Source: Terriglobia bacterium
GTDB taxonomy: Bacteria; Acidobacteriota; Terriglobia; Acidiferrales; UBA7541
Assembly (NCBI GenBank): GCA_020073485.1
Contig: JAIQFB010000023.1
Span: 1 to 64,000, forward strand
DNA length: 64,000 nt
Direction of reading: 5' to 3'
Below the pieces are notes generated by a model. It was not told the origin of the DNA and did not search any database. It was given only the letters and a program-made list of their open reading frames with translations. Positions 8,677 to 17,445 of the stretch are shown here, piece after piece (the first letter of the stretch is position 1; every line of letters begins with the position of its first letter). The position numbers and the translations under genes were made by a program.

Positions 8677-8709
8677 ACGGGATAAGAAGTTCACTCGTGG
8701 AGGCTCGAC

Positions 8710-9087
8710 GTGGCTTATACGGCTCCCAGCATCGAGGAATACCAGGCAGGCACGGTCGTCAAGTACTCACCGATCTCCACGGGACAAACGAATCAGCGCA
8801 AACGCAAGCCACATATTCTTGCGGTCATTAATGAATCTTGCACGGGATGCTCGGGTTCTCCGGCGTGCGTGGAGTACTGCCCGGTTGCGGATTGTATGTA
8901 CTGGTCGCCGGACGAGGACCATCCGCCATTCGGGCGCATTATCGTAGATCCGCTGCTGTGCATCGGGTGCAAGCTGTGCACCAGCAAGGGGCCGGACGGA
9001 GCGTTTCTGGAAGGGTGCCCATGGGATGCGATTGACATGGTGCCGCTGGCGGAGTTTGAGGCGAAAGAGGGAACGCTGCCGTTTTAA
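8710..9087 (+). CDS. Two-cluster [4Fe-4S] ferredoxin
   Basis: 125 residues from a GTG start with GGAGG six bases upstream. Two cysteine sets are visible: CTGCSGSPACVEYCPVADC (C-x2-C-x5-C-x3-CP, then a further Cys) and CIGCKLC...GCPWDAI, where the second set has an insertion before its CP. The N-terminal 35 residues are not part of the cluster fold. It would serve as a cytoplasmic low-potential electron carrier; the partner is not shown by the context, as the gene is alone on the plus strand beside the respiratory island. The long insertions in the motifs recall bacterial 7Fe/8Fe ferredoxins of the Azotobacter/Chromatium kind, but I cannot tell whether one cluster is 3Fe. Confidence 0.85.
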   Translation: MAYTAPSIEEYQAGTVVKYSPISTGQTNQRKRKPHILAVINESCTGCSGSPACVEYCPVADCMYWSPDEDHPPFGRIIVDPLLCIGCKLCTSKGPDGAFLEGCPWDAIDMVPLAEFEAKEGTLPF

Positions 9088-9263
9088 TGCGGTGCCTAGT
9101 GGCTGGCGTAAAGATGGAATCGGCGTCTGCTATTTCTTGCTTTCCTATTTGTAATCCTGTTTGATTCCCTACCCAATTTTAGTGTGATTCGAGGATGCTC
9201 GTTCGCGAGATTTTCCACCAGTTAGCAGTCACTAGTCGCCAGTCGTTTTCCCCTTGTCACCAA

Positions 9264-10142
9264 TCACTGTTTCTCGCTGCGAGAAGAAATCTCCTTGGCC
9301 GTCAGAGAAGCCTGTTGGGCGACCTGTGGGGGCATGCCGTCGACGCCGCGGACGTAGCGGTTGACGGAGGGGAGATCGTCTTTCTGGCCGATCAGGTAGA
9401 GGGCTCGCAGGGATTCCCAAACCATTTCGGCGCTGGGATCGACCAGCAACATGGACTTGCCGGTCTCGATTGCGGCGTTGTCGGGTGAGGTCCATCCGAG
9501 GATCGTGCCGGGGACTTGCGAGCGGACTTCGGTGTTTTGTCCATTGACGGAGATGTGGCCGACCAGGGTGCCAGGATTGATGACGTCGCCGGGCTTGAGG
9601 CGCGTGGCCAGCTTGCCGGCAATGGGCGCGGGCATGGCATAGGGCGCGAGCATGGCGGAAATTACGTCATGGCCGGCGGGATCGGCGAAGCGGACCAGGG
9701 ACAATGCGGCGTTGCGGGTGACCATGGGATTGGGGTCGGCGAGCAGTTTCAGCAGGGCGGCGTGAAATTCGGAGGAGGTGTTGTCCTGGCCCATGACCCA
9801 GGCAGACGTGACGCGCAATTCATCGCTTCCCTGCCGGGAAAATTTGACGACTTCCGGGTACCAGGGCTTGGCCGATTCGCGGATTTGGGGATTGGGGCTC
9901 ATCATGCGGTCGGCGATCTGCGAAAGGGCGTGCTGGGCGCGGCGGGGATGAATTGAATCGGCGAAATAGGCGCCCAGGTCGGCGTCGGTGAGCGGGCGGG
10001 TGAAGGTGGTCATGTACCAGAGCAGGAACGGCATCAGGACGAAGGCGAAGGTGAGAACCAGGATGGCGATGAGCCATTTTTTTGCCATGGGCGCTTTGGG
10101 GTTTGCCGGTGCGGAATCGGCGGCTTGGGGGACGCTATTCAT
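9264..10142 (-). CDS. Membrane-anchored HEAT-repeat protein with a biotinyl/lipoyl-like barrel
   Basis: 292 residues. A cytoplasmic Pro/Ala-rich start precedes one membrane helix at about 22-45 (KKWLIAILVLTFAFVLMPFLLW). Alpha-helical HEAT-like repeats follow: ADRMMSPNPQIRESAKPWYPEVV, LLKLLADPNPMVTRNAALSLVRF and, near the end, SLRALYLIGQKDDLPSVNRYV. Between them, about residues 178-235 look like a barrel-sandwich hybrid domain (LKPGDVINPGTLVGHISVNG, then VRSQVPGTILGW). I infer a scaffold or assembly factor for the respiratory complex, because it ends a gene series with DUF420, ctaB and ctaA. No catalytic residues are seen. Confidence 0.6.
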   Translation of the reverse strand: MNSVPQAADSAPANPKAPMAKKWLIAILVLTFAFVLMPFLLWYMTTFTRPLTDADLGAYFADSIHPRRAQHALSQIADRMMSPNPQIRESAKPWYPEVVKFSRQGSDELRVTSAWVMGQDNTSSEFHAALLKLLADPNPMVTRNAALSLVRFADPAGHDVISAMLAPYAMPAPIAGKLATRLKPGDVINPGTLVGHISVNGQNTEVRSQVPGTILGWTSPDNAAIETGKSMLLVDPSAEMVWESLRALYLIGQKDDLPSVNRYVRGVDGMPPQVAQQASLTAKEISSRSEKQ

Positions 10143-10178
10143 GGCGCTTCACCACGGCACGCATTGGGATGGCGCGAT

Positions 10179-10616
10179 TCATGGATGCGCCGCATATACC
10201 TGATACAAGACCACGTAGATCAGGACTCCGGTGACCGAGACGTAGGCCCAGAGCGGGAGCGTCCATCGGGCGATGCGCTTGTGCGCGGGAAAATTTCCGC
10301 GGAAGGCGCGGACCAGGGAGAGGATGACAAGCGGCACGATGACGGCCGCGAGGATCGTGTGGCTGGTAAGCATGGTCAGATACGCGTAGCGCGGCGCGCC
10401 GGTGCCGGGGAAATGGACCGTGCCGGCGCCCGAGACGTACAAGTTGTAATGGTAGATGAGATACGAAATCAGGAAGGCCGTGGAGGTGGCCGTGGCCGCA
10501 AGCATGCAGGTCTTGTGGGCCAGAATGCGCTTGCCGCGGATCATGACGTATCCGACGGTGACAAAGACGCCGCTCGAACCGTTCAGGATGGCGTTGAGGG
10601 CGGGATGGGAAATCAA
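10179..10616 (-). CDS. DUF420 membrane protein
   Basis: 145 residues with four predicted membrane helices. The motif HKTCMLAATATSTAFLISYLIYHY and the later LTSHTILAAVIVPLVILSLVRAFRG with HKRIARWTLPLWAYVSVTGVLIYVVLY are typical of DUF420 (YozB/CtaM-like), a family linked to cytochrome oxidase assembly in Gram-positive bacteria. The start is a TTG with GGAAG eight bases upstream. Its place after ctaA-ctaB supports a role in haem A or oxidase maturation (inference). Confidence 0.8.
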   Translation of the reverse strand: MISHPALNAILNGSSGVFVTVGYVMIRGKRILAHKTCMLAATATSTAFLISYLIYHYNLYVSGAGTVHFPGTGAPRYAYLTMLTSHTILAAVIVPLVILSLVRAFRGNFPAHKRIARWTLPLWAYVSVTGVLIYVVLYQVYAAHP

Positions 10617-10633
10617 TGGAGCACTTCCTTGCT

Positions 10634-10824
10634 TCAGCGGCTAAAGCCGCACTCACTGCAATGCTTTAATGCCATGGCTGAAGCCACGACCCACAAAAAT
10701 CCAAATTTTGCCGCGCCGGCGCGAATGACTTCGTTAAAGAATCCGGCATTCGCATTTGTAGCGGCCGCCTTCGAGCGGGCACGCGCTCAAGTTAAGAGTG
10801 TCCGCCTGAGGGCGGACGCTACAA
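10634..10824. repeat. Two intergenic hairpin elements
   Basis: The first holds GCGGCT-AA-AGCCGC (10637-10650) and TGGCTGAAGCCA (10675-10686). The second is bounded by TTGTAGCG (10756-10763) and CGCTACAA (10817-10824) and contains GTCCGCC-TGAG-GGCGGAC (10800-10817). They fill the space between the DUF420 gene and the small membrane-protein gene. Confidence 0.65.
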
Positions 10825-10838
10825 GATGCGGAATCGTT

Positions 10839-11093
10839 TTACTTGGCCGCGGCTGGCGTGCTCCCTGAGCTCTCGCCATTGGATTTTTTGCCGAGCCAGC
10901 CTTGCTCCTTGGCCAAGACCAGGAGGAGGATCGCGGCGATCAGGGCCATCATCAGGCAAATGCCCAGGATGAGGATGCCGTCCATGTTGCCGAACAAGCC
11001 TTTGGAAAAGCCCCCGACAATGCCCAGGAGCGACAGCACGAACACCACCGCGCAGATTACCAGCAACTCGATCGGATTTTCTTTTCCGTTCAT
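10839..11093 (-). CDS. Small two-helix membrane protein
   Basis: 84 residues. There are two membrane segments (about 9-30 and 39-62) and a short charged C-terminal tail (KEQGWLGKKSNGESSGSTPAAAK). AGAGG sits two to three bases before the ATG. I do not recognise a family. It follows ctaB by 33 bases in the same direction, so it may be a small accessory subunit of the oxidase or its assembly machinery. Confidence 0.6.
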   Translation of the reverse strand: MNGKENPIELLVICAVVFVLSLLGIVGGFSKGLFGNMDGILILGICLMMALIAAILLLVLAKEQGWLGKKSNGESSGSTPAAAK

Positions 11094-11126
11094 AACCTCT
11101 CGCGGCCGTCCCGACGGCGCAGAAGA

Positions 11127-12029
11127 TTACCGGGTGAATTTATCGTAGATGAGCAAGCCCAACAGCACCGGCAGGTGAAGCACGGTAGCATGCATGAGCC
11201 ACTTGGCGCGAACGTTGGTTTTCGACGCGGCGGCCCACAGACAAACCTCGACGAGCATGATTCCCAAAACCAGGGCGCTGAAAAAATAATGCGCGCCCGC
11301 AAGGCCGGTGAGCGCCGGCAAAAGGCTGACGGGCACCAGCAGCGCGGCGGTCAAAAGGATTTCGCGGAAGGTGCGCTTTCCCTCGCGGTCCACCACCGGA
11401 AGCATTTTGATTCCGGCGCGGGCGTAATCCTCGCGGTAGACCCAGGCGATGGCGTCAAAATGCGGGAACTGCCACAAAAATAGAATGGCGAAAAGAATCC
11501 AGGCATCGAGGCCAATCGTGCCGCGGGCCGCGGCCCATCCGATCAGCGGAGGGACGGCTCCCGGGAACGCGCCGATAAATGTGGCCAAAGTGGTTTTTCG
11601 TTTGAGCGGAGTGTAGGCGCACAGATAAGAGATTGAGGTCGCGACTCCCAGAAGCGTGGCCAGGGCGTTGGTGGCCAGTGCCAGATACAGCGTGCCGATG
11701 ACGATCAGGCTGGCGCCGAACAAGAAGGCTTCGCGCGGGCTCAGCTGGCCGGACGGGAGAGGCCGGGAGGCGGTGCGGCGCATGAGGGCGTCGGTATCGC
11801 GCTCGAAATAATGGTTGAGGGCGGAGGTGCCGGCCGCGATCAGCGTGGTGCCGAAGACGGTATGGGCCATGCGCATCCAGTCGAGCGGACCGCGCGTGCC
11901 GAGGGCGTATCCGGCGACGGTGGTCATGACCACCAAAAAGGAGACGTCCGGTTTTGTGAGCGCCAAATAAAGGGCGGGGCGGCTGGCCTCAGAATTCACC
12001 GCAGTGGTTGTGGCTACGGAATTTCTCAT
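11127..12029 (-). CDS. ctaB: Protohaem IX farnesyltransferase
   Basis: 300 residues, normal for CtaB/CyoE. It adds a farnesyl group to protohaem to give haem O in the membrane. The UbiA-family signature ALNHYFERDTDALMRRTASRPLPSG (N-x3-D-x-D type, about 70-94) and the second Asp/Lys-containing loop WVYREDYARAGIKMLP (about 197-211) are intact, with about nine membrane helices. Its ATG overlaps the ctaA stop (ATGA at 12029-12026), which implies translational coupling and a stepwise haem O to haem A pathway. A longer upstream reading frame exists but only shadows ctaA. Confidence 0.95.
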   Translation of the reverse strand: MRNSVATTTAVNSEASRPALYLALTKPDVSFLVVMTTVAGYALGTRGPLDWMRMAHTVFGTTLIAAGTSALNHYFERDTDALMRRTASRPLPSGQLSPREAFLFGASLIVIGTLYLALATNALATLLGVATSISYLCAYTPLKRKTTLATFIGAFPGAVPPLIGWAAARGTIGLDAWILFAILFLWQFPHFDAIAWVYREDYARAGIKMLPVVDREGKRTFREILLTAALLVPVSLLPALTGLAGAHYFFSALVLGIMLVEVCLWAAASKTNVRAKWLMHATVLHLPVLLGLLIYDKFTR

Positions 12030-12919
12030 TGCGCGACTTGCTCCGTGGTCCTGATGGATTCGCCGGCGAGCTTTCCGGCACCCGCCAGGCGATACGTGAT
12101 TAATGACGTTACCAAAGTTGCCGCCAGCACCAGCGCTCCGGTGACCGTGTGAATCACGGTGAGCGCCACCATGACGGCAATCGGCTGCGGAAATTGCGCG
12201 GCATAAATCCGCGACCAGTACGCCCCGCCGCCCAGCAGAAGCTGCACTCCGATGAGGATGTGCAGGATTCTGGCGCAGTTGCGCAGCGCCGGCACATTTG
12301 CAAAGCGCCGCTTCAGGGCCCCCGCCGTCATAAAGATGAGTATTGTAACAATTACGGCGCCAATCAGATGCGGAATTATTCCGAAAGCCTTGTGGCGGAA
12401 GGCCGCGCCCAGAATGAGTTGCAGGAAGATGGCCACTGCGGTCCAAACCACCAGGGAACGAACCGGAGGGGATTTCGGATCTTCGAGCGTGGGCAGTTCC
12501 CTGCTCCACCACGGGCTGGTGAAAACGGCGATGGCCACGACGGTGGAGAAGAACAGCTGCGCCAGAGTGGCGTGCGCGGCGGAAACCGGAGGGGGCTGGA
12601 ACATGCGAACGGTCATGCCTCCGAGGATTCCTTGCGCAATGACTCCGCCAAGGGCCGCAATGCCCATCCAGCGCATCCAACCGCGTTTTTCGGCCCTCCA
12701 TAACCAGACGGCGAGTCCGATTGTCAGAAGGCCAATGCAGGTGGCAATTACGCGGTGCGTGAATTCATAGCGGATCCCGCCGACCATAGGCGGGGTGAGC
12801 GAGCCGTAGGCCAAGGGCCAGTCGGGGATGGAGAGGCCTGCGTCGTTCGAAGTAACCAGCGCTCCGGCGATGAGCAGCAGGAACGTAGAGCAAGCCGTGG
12901 TGACTGCATAGCGATGCAT
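12026..12919 (-). CDS. ctaA: Haem A synthase
   Basis: 297 residues from the ATG at 12919. Starts at 12943 (ATG) or 12982 (GTG) are also open, but none of the three has a ribosome site, and 12919 begins right at the first membrane helix. Eight membrane helices are visible with the conserved histidines of CtaA/COX15: YEFTHRVIATCIG, VSAAHATLAQLFF, IIPHLIGAVIV and VIHTVTGALVLA. It oxidises the haem O methyl group to formyl, giving haem A for an aa3-type oxidase. No cox genes are in the window. TACAAT ends six bases before the chosen ATG, so the mRNA may be leaderless. Confidence 0.9.
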   Translation of the reverse strand: MHRYAVTTACSTFLLLIAGALVTSNDAGLSIPDWPLAYGSLTPPMVGGIRYEFTHRVIATCIGLLTIGLAVWLWRAEKRGWMRWMGIAALGGVIAQGILGGMTVRMFQPPPVSAAHATLAQLFFSTVVAIAVFTSPWWSRELPTLEDPKSPPVRSLVVWTAVAIFLQLILGAAFRHKAFGIIPHLIGAVIVTILIFMTAGALKRRFANVPALRNCARILHILIGVQLLLGGGAYWSRIYAAQFPQPIAVMVALTVIHTVTGALVLAATLVTSLITYRLAGAGKLAGESIRTTEQVAQ

Positions 12920-12925
12920 GTTGGA

Positions 12926-12931
12926 ATTGTA
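12926..12931 (-). promoter_or_regulatory. -10-like box directly before ctaA
   Basis: On the minus strand TACAAT lies six bases before the ATG at 12919. With no Shine-Dalgarno, initiation of a leaderless message is one explanation. Confidence 0.35.
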
Positions 12932-13061
12932 CACGGTGCCCATTCTAACCAAAGGCAGGCTCGCCTTCACCAAAATCCGCACTTACCGGAAGCAACCTGC
13001 GACCAACGAAGCGCAAAAGTAAAGCAATTCTCAAGAATCGAGCGGTTCCCGGTCAGCCGTA

Positions 13062-13084
13062 GGGGCACGGCATTGCCGTGCCCC
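13062..13084. repeat. Perfect 10-bp hairpin GGGGCACGGC/GCCGTGCCCC
   Basis: The arms are 13062-13071 and 13075-13084 with a three-base loop. It lies just after the stop of the cupredoxin-like gene. It has no T-run, so it is more likely a repeat or an mRNA-stabilising hairpin than a classical terminator. Confidence 0.6.
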
Positions 13085-13110
13085 TGCAACCAACCTAATC
13101 AAGCGATGTT

Positions 13111-13911
13111 CTAGTCGCCCGAAGCAGTGGCCTTGAACGTGAAGGTCACGGTCTTGGACTCTTTGGCGCCGATGGTGATCGTCTGCGGATCGGTCTTGTA
13201 GAGTTCGTGCCAGGCGACGATCGTGTAGGTGCCGGGAGGCAGGTTCTTCAGGTCAAACTTGCCGTCCTTGTCGGTCACCTGGAAATAGGGGTTGGGGAGC
13301 ACGGCCATGTAGGCCTTCATCCACGGGTGGACGTTGCACTTGACCGGGATGGCGACTTCCTCGCGCGCAAAGGATTTCTCGATGGGCGCGGCGCCGGGCG
13401 GCTGCGATTCGTTCCACTCGCGGTTTTCCATGGGAATGGGGTGGATGTTGTGCGTGGTCTGGTCACTGTTGATGACGTCCACATTCTGGGCGACCATCAT
13501 GCCGGCGACGTGGGGATGATACTGGCATCCCTCTTGGGTAAATTTCACCGGCGCGGAGGGTGCGGGGAACGAATAGCCTTCCAGGCCGCTCTTGATGTAG
13601 ACGACGACGTTGGCGAGCGAGCCGCCGTCGCCGGTCACGACTTCCTCGCTGGTCAGGGGCGTGGTGCGCGTTTTTGCGCAGGCCGGTTCGGCCGCGATAC
13701 TGATGGCCTTCATTTTCGGCGGGGCGCCGTCGAGTTTCACAGTGCCCATGACTTCGCCGGCCGTGGCCGGGTCAACCGTTTTCCCCGCGGGGGCGTTGGC
13801 TGCTGGTGCAGGCGCTTCCGCGGATTCGTCTTTCTTTCCGCCGCAGCCGGTGATCGCCAGGGCGAATGCGCCGAGTGCCAGCGAGTAGATGCCCAATCTG
13901 GTTATCTTCAC
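13111..13911 (-). CDS. Cupredoxin-like lipoprotein with carboxypeptidase-regulatory-like fold
   Basis: 266 residues from a GTG with AGGAGG nine bases upstream. The signal peptide ends in a lipobox (LAITGCGG, Cys23), followed by an Ala/Pro-rich linker. The C-terminal domain has the ligand set of a type 1 copper site: His154 (TTHNIHP), Cys192, His195 and Met198 (KCNVHPWMKAYM). It then runs into a beta-rich segment (FQVTDKDGKFDLKNLPPGTYTIVAWHE) like carboxypeptidase-regulatory or plastocyanin/methylamine-utilisation-like proteins. Placed directly after the octahaem cytochrome gene, it is a good candidate for the periplasm-facing electron acceptor or donor of that complex (inference). Cys129 and His132/134 could be a further metal site. 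Confidence 0.7.
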   Translation of the reverse strand: MKITRLGIYSLALGAFALAITGCGGKKDESAEAPAPAANAPAGKTVDPATAGEVMGTVKLDGAPPKMKAISIAAEPACAKTRTTPLTSEEVVTGDGGSLANVVVYIKSGLEGYSFPAPSAPVKFTQEGCQYHPHVAGMMVAQNVDVINSDQTTHNIHPIPMENREWNESQPPGAAPIEKSFAREEVAIPVKCNVHPWMKAYMAVLPNPYFQVTDKDGKFDLKNLPPGTYTIVAWHELYKTDPQTITIGAKESKTVTFTFKATASGD

Positions 13912-14006
13912 GAAACAGTTCCTCCTGTGGCAAACATTCTCGAACTTTTCAAGAATTGAACGGCTCGCGATGGATGAGCCTTACAACACCCAACAATACG
14001 CCCCTG

Positions 14007-17000
14007 CTATTTCCCTGCGCCACCAGAACCTCCGCCTGAGGGCATACGGCCTATCAGAGACCGTTGTTCCTCCGGTGTCAATTCAAACATGTAGCGGACC
14101 AGCAGGTTGGCCTGGTCGCCCATGTATCCGTGGAAGCTGGCGGGGAGCGGGCCGGAGAACACCCAGCGATCGCCCTCGCGGTTGAAAAGTCCCGAGGGCA
14201 TGGCGGTTCCCGGAGCGATCAAGGCCGGGTTGGTGATCCAGCGTTCGGTCCAGGCGGGCTGCAAGCGCTCCTTGGCGAAAAGGAAATTGGGAGCGATGGC
14301 CGACTTGTCGTGCGTCGGGTCTCCTGTCGCGTGGCACTTCAGGCACGGCGCGGCCGTGCTGGTGAAGAGCTGACGGGCCATTTCTTTTTCGGCCGTGGTT
14401 ACCGGAGTCAGCTTCTGCGGGATGAATGGCTGCGGCTGGCTGGACATGGCCTCAAAGAACAGAACCAGCGTGCGGATCTCGTCGTCGGACAGGAAGAAGG
14501 TGGGCATGCGCACTTGCAGGTACGAGCGGATGCCGTTGCGGTTGACGTCCGTGGTGCTCAGGGCCGGGTTGGCGAGAAAACCCTTGAGCCATTCCGGATT
14601 GACGCGCGCGCCTTCGCTGGTGAGGACCGGCGGCAGGTTCTGTTTGTTCTCTCCCTGGAATTGCGGCAGGCCCATGAGCACGGATTTCTGGCCGATGCCG
14701 ATCTGGTGGCAGCCGATGCAATTGTATTTCGTGACGATCCACCAGCCCTTTTGGATCGCGGCGCGCTGGTCCGCGGGCTTGTACATGTACTCGGGCGGGA
14801 GCGACGGATCGGTCGAGCCGAGCAGGAATGTCGTCAGGGCGTCGATGTCTTCCTTGGTGACATTCGGCTTGGGCATGCGCAGGCGGTCCATCGGATCCGG
14901 TTTGTATTTGCCGTGATCGAATACCGCGGGATCGGTGAGCTTGTTCTCGAAGAAGCCCTTCAGGTCATACCACGGGCCTCGCGGCGATTTTTTGCCGTCG
15001 GGCAGGATGCCTTCCTTTGCGTCCTCGGTGTAGAGAGCGAAGTCGAGGCGCTCGATGGGCTTGCTGCCTTCGTTGGTGAGCTCGGTGCCGATGCGGCCTT
15101 CGTCCTCGAGGCCGGAAATTTCATGGCATCCGGCGCAGCCGTAATGCTGGATTAATTCCTTGCCGTGCGCCTTGAGTTTCGGATCGTCCATGAAAGGCGC
15201 CGGGTCATAGCTGGCGTCGGCGTGCTTCTGGGTTTCGAGGTAGCTGGCGATGTCGCGCGCGTCGTCGACGGTGAGGCGCAGGCTGGGCATGACCGTAGGC
15301 TGCTCGACGACCAGTTCGTGGCCGTCGTTGGGCGAGCGGGAATGATCGAGGTCAAACACGAAGGGGAGATCGTGCTTGGCGTAATCTTCCGGGCCGAGAT
15401 CCTTGTGCTCGAACGGGCTGTAAGGGCGCGTGCGCACGCGAGGATTCAGGATCCAGCGGACCAGGTAATCGTAATTATCTTTTTCGCCGACGCGGGAAAG
15501 ATTGGCGGCGAAATCTCCACCGACCATGTTGGGGCCTTCGCCGATGGAATGGCAGGCTTCGCAGCCGCGCTGCTCGAAGAGTTCTTTTCCGTGGGCGGCG
15601 TTTCCTGGCGCTTGCTTGGGAAGTTCGGGCCCGGTGATGGCCGATTGCCAGATGTATGCGGCGATGGCTTGAATTTCATCGTCCTGCAAGCGAAACTGCG
15701 GCATTTTCGTGGTCGGGCGGAAGGTGTGCGTATTTTTCAGCCAATACGGGATCCATTCCTTGTGGATTTTCATCCGGACCTCTTTCAGGTCCGGGCCGAC
15801 TTTTTTAATTTCCTGCAGGAGGTTGTGGGAACGCTGCTCGAGCGATTCCATTTGCGCATCGATTCCCGACGTGGTGACGGTCAGGTTGGTGGCCTGTGCG
15901 TAGAAGGCGCTTGCCGCGGCGTTATCGGTGGCGGTGTCGCCCTTCTTGTTGAGCGCGGCGATCTCCAGGCGATTGTCCTGTTTCTGATTTTCGAGTTGAG
16001 TGATGGCCTGGCGCGCGGAGACCAGTTGTTCGTCCTGATTGTCAAAGCCCTGGAAGCGGTGGCAGCCGATGCAGCCCTTTTCGCGGTAGAGCTTCTTGGC
16101 TGTGTTCAGGACCGGGGCGTGCTCGGTGACCATGTCGGCGGCGTGGCACTGCTGGCAGCCGGCGTCGTAATTTTCCTTGTAATACAAGGGCCAGAGCCAG
16201 TGCTCATAGCGGCCATGCGCTTTTTCGACGGTGTCGAGGGCGCGGCCGTTTCCGCCGTGGCAGGGCGAGCAGCCGAATTTTTCCAAGGGATGATACTTCA
16301 TCATGTCCTGATCGGGATGGCTGGTGAACGGCGCGTCGGTGCTCTTGGCGAGGCCCAGATCGGCTTTCGTCAACGTCATCGTGACCGGAACCAGCAGAGG
16401 ATCGCTTCCCAGATGGCAGGACTGGCAGCGATCGACCAGGCCCGCGCCGCCGAGATTATTGAGCGAGGCCCCGCTCGGATTCACGTTGACCTGCCGCAGG
16501 CGGATGTCCAGGCCCTTGATGCTTTGGCCCAATGTGTACAAATCCTTTGAGGCCAGGCCGGGCAGATTCTCCTTCACGTACTCGTTCAGTTTGTCCTGTG
16601 CGTCCTTGGCGGGCTGATCGACTTCGCCGCGCTGGGCGACGAGTTTGGCCTTGGACGTCATGATCGAGGTGAAGAGATTGTTGAGCTGCTCGTAATTGAA
16701 TTTCCGGGGCTCGGTCTTCCCGCCTTCCACGGGCCATACGACGTCGTAGGTCTGGGCCTTGGCTTCGTTCAATTCTTTGAGCTTGGAATCCTTCGCGCTC
16801 TTGTCTTTTTCGTCGATCTGCTCGAGCTGGTAGGTGAGCGAGCCGACCAAGCCGCGGGAATTCTGGAAAGAATCGGTCATGGCGGCGCGCTGGCGGTCGA
16901 GCAGGTCGATTTGGTCGCCAATCTGGCGGTCCTGGACGCGGGCGGCGTCGGTGGCGGCCTTGATGTCAGCCGTCATTTTCAGATATTGCGGCGTGGCGTA

Positions 17001-17219
17001 GAATTTCTGTTCGTCGGCTTTGCGCTGCACGTATTGCTTCTCCAGGTAGGCCGAGTACACCTTGGAGAATTCGCCCTGGTAGCTGCGCCACGGGCGCAGG
17101 CCGAAGAATTCGTCGTAGAGCGACCAGGAGACGGTCAGCATCAGGAGAAAAATGGAAATCAGGACAAGCCCGGCCATGGGCTTGGTTGTGACTGGATCAT
17201 TCGGAAGAAGCTCAGGCAC
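14007..17219 (-). CDS. Octahaem membrane-anchored cytochrome c of a Rieske/cytochrome b complex
   Basis: 1070 residues from the GTG at 17219, preferred because AAGGAG lies seven bases upstream; an in-frame TTG at 17273 lacks this. One membrane helix (about 16-32) is followed by a helical, probably coiled-coil region (about 60-250). Eight CxxCH haem motifs start near residues 265, 317, 355, 383, 553, 695, 834 and 959. The first four are close together; the last four sit in separate monohaem cytochrome c-like modules with likely Met ligands (TKMPQF, VMPSLR, LRMPKP, VRMPTFF). The gene follows the two cytochrome b genes and probably replaces cytochrome c1/f as electron acceptor from the Rieske protein. 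It needs the ccm system encoded upstream. It is far larger than any c1 or f subunit. Confidence 0.85.
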   Translation of the reverse strand: MPELLPNDPVTTKPMAGLVLISIFLLMLTVSWSLYDEFFGLRPWRSYQGEFSKVYSAYLEKQYVQRKADEQKFYATPQYLKMTADIKAATDAARVQDRQIGDQIDLLDRQRAAMTDSFQNSRGLVGSLTYQLEQIDEKDKSAKDSKLKELNEAKAQTYDVVWPVEGGKTEPRKFNYEQLNNLFTSIMTSKAKLVAQRGEVDQPAKDAQDKLNEYVKENLPGLASKDLYTLGQSIKGLDIRLRQVNVNPSGASLNNLGGAGLVDRCQSCHLGSDPLLVPVTMTLTKADLGLAKSTDAPFTSHPDQDMMKYHPLEKFGCSPCHGGNGRALDTVEKAHGRYEHWLWPLYYKENYDAGCQQCHAADMVTEHAPVLNTAKKLYREKGCIGCHRFQGFDNQDEQLVSARQAITQLENQKQDNRLEIAALNKKGDTATDNAAASAFYAQATNLTVTTSGIDAQMESLEQRSHNLLQEIKKVGPDLKEVRMKIHKEWIPYWLKNTHTFRPTTKMPQFRLQDDEIQAIAAYIWQSAITGPELPKQAPGNAAHGKELFEQRGCEACHSIGEGPNMVGGDFAANLSRVGEKDNYDYLVRWILNPRVRTRPYSPFEHKDLGPEDYAKHDLPFVFDLDHSRSPNDGHELVVEQPTVMPSLRLTVDDARDIASYLETQKHADASYDPAPFMDDPKLKAHGKELIQHYGCAGCHEISGLEDEGRIGTELTNEGSKPIERLDFALYTEDAKEGILPDGKKSPRGPWYDLKGFFENKLTDPAVFDHGKYKPDPMDRLRMPKPNVTKEDIDALTTFLLGSTDPSLPPEYMYKPADQRAAIQKGWWIVTKYNCIGCHQIGIGQKSVLMGLPQFQGENKQNLPPVLTSEGARVNPEWLKGFLANPALSTTDVNRNGIRSYLQVRMPTFFLSDDEIRTLVLFFEAMSSQPQPFIPQKLTPVTTAEKEMARQLFTSTAAPCLKCHATGDPTHDKSAIAPNFLFAKERLQPAWTERWITNPALIAPGTAMPSGLFNREGDRWVFSGPLPASFHGYMGDQANLLVRYMFELTPEEQRSLIGRMPSGGGSGGAGK

Positions 17220-17394
17220 CCCAGGTCTCCTTTTCTTTCCAGCGGGCTGCCCTTCGTACCTCAGGGCAAACAAGTACAGCCCGCACGTGCTCTACTTGAA
17301 TCCGCATCGACTGCCGCATCAAAGAACGGTATTCGAGAAACTCTAAAAGCGCATCCTTCGCGACATCCCTCTTGCACTTTCGCTACAAATCGAA

Positions 17395-17424
17395 GAGGGA
17401 TTCCTCGCTTCGCTCGGAATGACG
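17395..17424. repeat. Family C repeat, half copy
   Basis: GAGGGATTCCTCGCTTCGCT followed by CGGAATGACG, the same motif as in the copies near 52.3 and 52.8 kb. It lies in the 226-bp gap between the cytochrome b C-half and the octahaem gene. Confidence 0.65.
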
Positions 17425-17445
17425 GGCGAAAACAAAATACTAAAA

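Noticed and set aside
12030-12701. N-terminal extension of ctaB by about 220 codons
   Set aside because: The added part is the out-of-frame shadow of ctaA, with Arg/His-rich nonsense composition; the ATGA overlap defines the start.
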